In this document: one piece after another, positions 61,874-64,000 of the stretch
How positions within the stretch are numbered: position 1 is the first letter of the stretch
Layout of the letters: every line of letters begins with the position of its first letter
NCBI GenBank assembly: GCA_020638835.1
Contig: JACKHV010000009.1
Span: 1 to 64,000 of the forward strand
Source: Planctomycetota bacterium
GTDB taxonomy: Bacteria; Planctomycetota; UBA1135; GCA-002686595
Length of the DNA: 64,000 bases
Direction: 5' to 3'
Position numbers and translations under genes: made by a program
The notes under the pieces: model-generated
What the model saw: the letters and a program-made list of their open reading frames with translations, nothing else
Told to the model about the DNA's origin: nothing
The model's database searches: none

Positions 61874-63052
61874 CTACTCGACGCGCAGGAACGCGCACTT
61901 CAGGTAGTTCGTCTCGGGCAGGGCCAAGAGGTACGGATGGTCGGGAGACGCGCCGCGCAGTTCGTGCAGGTAGACCTCGCGCCCGGCGGCGCGCGCCGCC
62001 TTCGAGAGGAACTGCAGGAAGAGCTCCGGGCGCACGTTGTAGCTGCACGACGCGCTGACGAGCATCCCGCCGGGTTCGACGAGGTCCATCGCGCGACGGT
62101 TCAGTTCGACGTACCCGCGCTCCGAGCCGGCGAGCTCGCGCTTGTTGCGCGCGAAGGCCGGCGGGTCGACGATCACGACACCGTACGACTCGCCCTTCTC
62201 GGCGCGGTCGCGCAGGTCCTGCATGCAGTTGCCCTTCTCGAAGCGCACGCGGTCGGCGACGCCGTTGCGCTCGGCGTTGCGCAGCACGCGTTCGCCGGCG
62301 GGCGCGGACTGGTCCACGCAGACGACCTCGGAAGCGCCGGCGAGCGCCGCGCGGATGCCGAACAAGCCGTCGTAGCAGAAGGCGTCGAGCACCTTCTTGT
62401 CCTTCGCGAAGTCCGCCGCGCGTCGGCGGTTGACGCGCTGGTCGAGGTAGTGCCCGGTCTTGTGGCCCTCGAAGACGTCGACCTCGTACTTCAGCCCGTC
62501 CTCGTCGACGATCAGCGGCGACTCGAACTCGCCCTGCAGCAGCTCGACGCGCGTGTCGAGTTCTTCCAGGCGCCGGATCGAAGCGTCGGAGCGCTCGACG
62601 ATCGCGTCGAGCTCGAAGGGCAGCTCTTCGACGAGCAGCTCGAGCAGGAAGTCGCGCATACGGTCCGACGCCTGCGCCGAGCTCGCCGCGACCGCGACGC
62701 GCCCATACAGGTCGACGATCCAGCCGGGCAGGCCGTCGGCGTCGCCGGAGATCAACCGACAGGCGCCGTTCGGGTCCAGCAGCCCCATGCGCCCGCGCGC
62801 CGCGATCGCGCGCCGCACGCGCTCCGCCCAGAAGTCGCGCTTCGGCTGTTCCGTCTCGCTGCTGATCATCCGCACGGCGATCTTCGAGGCGGAGCTGTAG
62901 AGCCCCCACCCCAGCGGATTCCCGTTCGGGTCCTGCACGGGCAGCAGCTCGCCGGGCGCACCCTCGCCCCCCGCGATGTCGTCGCGGTAGACCCAGCGGT
63001 GTCCCTTGAGGAGCCAGCGGCGCCCCTTCCCAGTCAGTTGCACACTTCCCAT
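61874..63052 (-). CDS. RlmI-like class I rRNA (cytosine-C5) methyltransferase
   Basis: 392 residues. An N-terminal PUA-type region (GRRWLLKGHRWVYRDDI) precedes a Rossmann domain: EGHKTGHYLDQRVNRR, LDAFCYDGLFGIRAA (motif I), VIVDPPAFARNK (motif IV) and SASCSYNV with a possible catalytic Cys. This matches RlmI (m5C1962 of 23S rRNA) and YccW relatives. The ATG at 63052 gives a complete PUA domain. First gene of the minus-strand thi operon. Confidence 0.88.
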   Translation of the reverse strand: MGSVQLTGKGRRWLLKGHRWVYRDDIAGGEGAPGELLPVQDPNGNPLGWGLYSSASKIAVRMISSETEQPKRDFWAERVRRAIAARGRMGLLDPNGACRLISGDADGLPGWIVDLYGRVAVAASSAQASDRMRDFLLELLVEELPFELDAIVERSDASIRRLEELDTRVELLQGEFESPLIVDEDGLKYEVDVFEGHKTGHYLDQRVNRRRAADFAKDKKVLDAFCYDGLFGIRAALAGASEVVCVDQSAPAGERVLRNAERNGVADRVRFEKGNCMQDLRDRAEKGESYGVVIVDPPAFARNKRELAGSERGYVELNRRAMDLVEPGGMLVSASCSYNVRPELFLQFLSKAARAAGREVYLHELRGASPDHPYLLALPETNYLKCAFLRVE

Positions 63053-63188
63053 ATGTCTTGCCTCGCGCGTCCCGTCGACCGTCCGGAGCGCTTCCGGCGC
63101 GACGTTCTGAGCCGCGCATGCTACGGCTTCGAGGCCTTCCGTGGGCGCGGGAGCGCGGGAAAAGCGGGCCGTGGCGGGCTCCCGCCCC

Positions 63189-63926
63189 TCAGCAAGAGCC
63201 CGATTGCGCCCCCGAGTGCACTATGACTCGTCCCACAGCCGCCGACCGCGGCGCGGCCTCCACGGGAATGGCGCGATGGTGGCGCTTCCAACCGTGCGAG
63301 AGCTTCCACCCGCCCCGCACCACCACCTCGCCCTCGCCGCCCGCCTCCCGCTCCGGCGGCCTCCCCGCCCAACCGTCGAAGTAGCACCCCGACGAGTACA
63401 CGTCCGGCTCGCCCACCACGCCGCACGGGTCGTGCAGCGTGCCGTGCTTCAGGTGGTTGTTCAGCACGTACACCAGCGCGTTGCGCACCTCGCGCAACGA
63501 CTTCAACACCCGATCATGGAAGCGCTCGCGCAACACCCTTCCTGTGCGACGCCAGATCCCGTTCAGCGCCCGCGCGATCCGCGAGTTCAGCCCCTTCATC
63601 CCGTTCGACAGCGCCGACTTGCTGTCCGCTTCGATGATGAAGTGCACGTGATCGCGCTGGATCGAGTAGTGCACGATGCGGAAGTCCGCCCGCTGCGCGT
63701 CCCGGATGCAGCACGTCACCGCCCGCGCCTCGAGCCACTCGCGCAACCACGGCAAGCCCTGCGCCAACTTGATCGTCACGATGCGCGGGTCGTGCCGCGA
63801 CACCCGCTCGCGCGCCGCGTGCGCCACACCGCTCTTGCGCTTCGGCCGCCCGGCCCCCTTGCGGCGACCTCCGTGCGTGCGCGGTTCGGGGAACTCGAAG
63901 TCGGTCTGTTGCTGTATGCGGCGCAC
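63189..63926 (-). mobile_element. RAYT-type (TnpA_REP, Y1) transposase, copy 2
   Basis: 245 residues, related to copy 1 at 21372-22091 along its whole length. The HUH-type motif is DHVHFIIEA after FRIVHYSIQ; ALVYVLNNHLKH carries the Tyr. The N-terminal GGRRKGAGRPK segment is basic and not expanded. The GTG start at 63926 aligns with that of copy 1. The C-terminal end differs from copy 1. It lies upstream of the RlmI-like gene on the same strand, 136 bases away. Confidence 0.88.
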
Positions 63927-63932
63927 ACTACT

Positions 63933-64000
63933 TAGAACGATGCGCGCGGCGTGAAGTTCGCGATAAGTGCCGGATTCTTGCGCTATTCGCCGAATGGACG
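63933..64000. repeat. RAYT upstream element, copy 2
   Basis: The second copy of the 68-bp element (see 22098-22165), touching the right edge of the window, so its full extent is unknown. The core GTTCGCGATAAGTGCCG is identical. It begins 7 bases from the RAYT GTG, the same spacing as in copy 1. Confidence 0.75.

Overview
The window is about 64 kb of very GC-rich bacterial chromosome that looks like a deep-branching member of the Planctomycetota. The clues are: an integrase of the planctomycete type at the left edge, a SpoVG with an inserted zinc ribbon, a MoxR/DUF58/BatA-like operon that also carries terpenoid-cyclase-fold proteins, several large secreted beta-propeller, FG-GAP and ASPIC/UnbV proteins, and secreted proteins ending in a Cys-rich C-terminal domain that I associate with this phylum. 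Assignment below phylum is inference. Many genes start with GTG or TTG and overlap the previous stop by 1-4 bases.

Left part (1-10.3 kb, all minus strand): a tyrosine integrase cut by the window edge sits just 3' of an initiator tRNA gene, so a mobile island probably extends off the left side. Transcribed toward that tRNA is a collinear housekeeping set: pssA, folK, panC, ispE, spoVG-like, a hairpin, an aroD-aroE fusion, aroK and a HEAT-like secreted protein. These cover phospholipid, folate, pantothenate, isoprenoid and shikimate steps.

10.4-23 kb is mixed: a 1190-residue membrane-anchored protein made of carboxypeptidase-regulatory-like repeats, a 61-bp perfect inverted repeat between convergent genes, a DEAD-box helicase with an RGG-rich tail, eno plus an FtsB/DivIC-like gene, a BamB-like propeller, a small lipoprotein, a cupin, a RAYT transposase and a small membrane protein.

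23.3-42.7 kb is one 10-gene plus-strand operon: moxR, DUF58, BatA-like, vWA/GATase-like membrane protein, a 1517-residue PQQ-type propeller, a terpenoid-cyclase-fold protein, a DUF4175-like protein, two low-complexity or coiled-coil exported proteins and a second terpenoid-cyclase-fold protein. It looks like an envelope machine run by a MoxR ATPase; its job is unknown.

42.9-57.4 kb is rich in exported proteins: an alpha/beta hydrolase; an FG-GAP/ASPIC-UnbV/thioredoxin fusion interrupted by one in-frame TGA with a SECIS-like hairpin (candidate selenoprotein, the most notable item here); two paralogous propellers with calcium loops; an SGNH-like protein; a methyltransferase; a sulfatase-fold lipoprotein beside an arylsulfotransferase-like protein; and an FG-GAP protein.

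57.4-63 kb (minus) is a tight housekeeping operon: RlmI-like methyltransferase, thiS, thiG, CPBP protease, gamma-carbonic anhydrase-like, larE and an RlmL-like methyltransferase. A second RAYT with the same 68-bp upstream element as the first closes the window. I found no rRNA and no CRISPR array.
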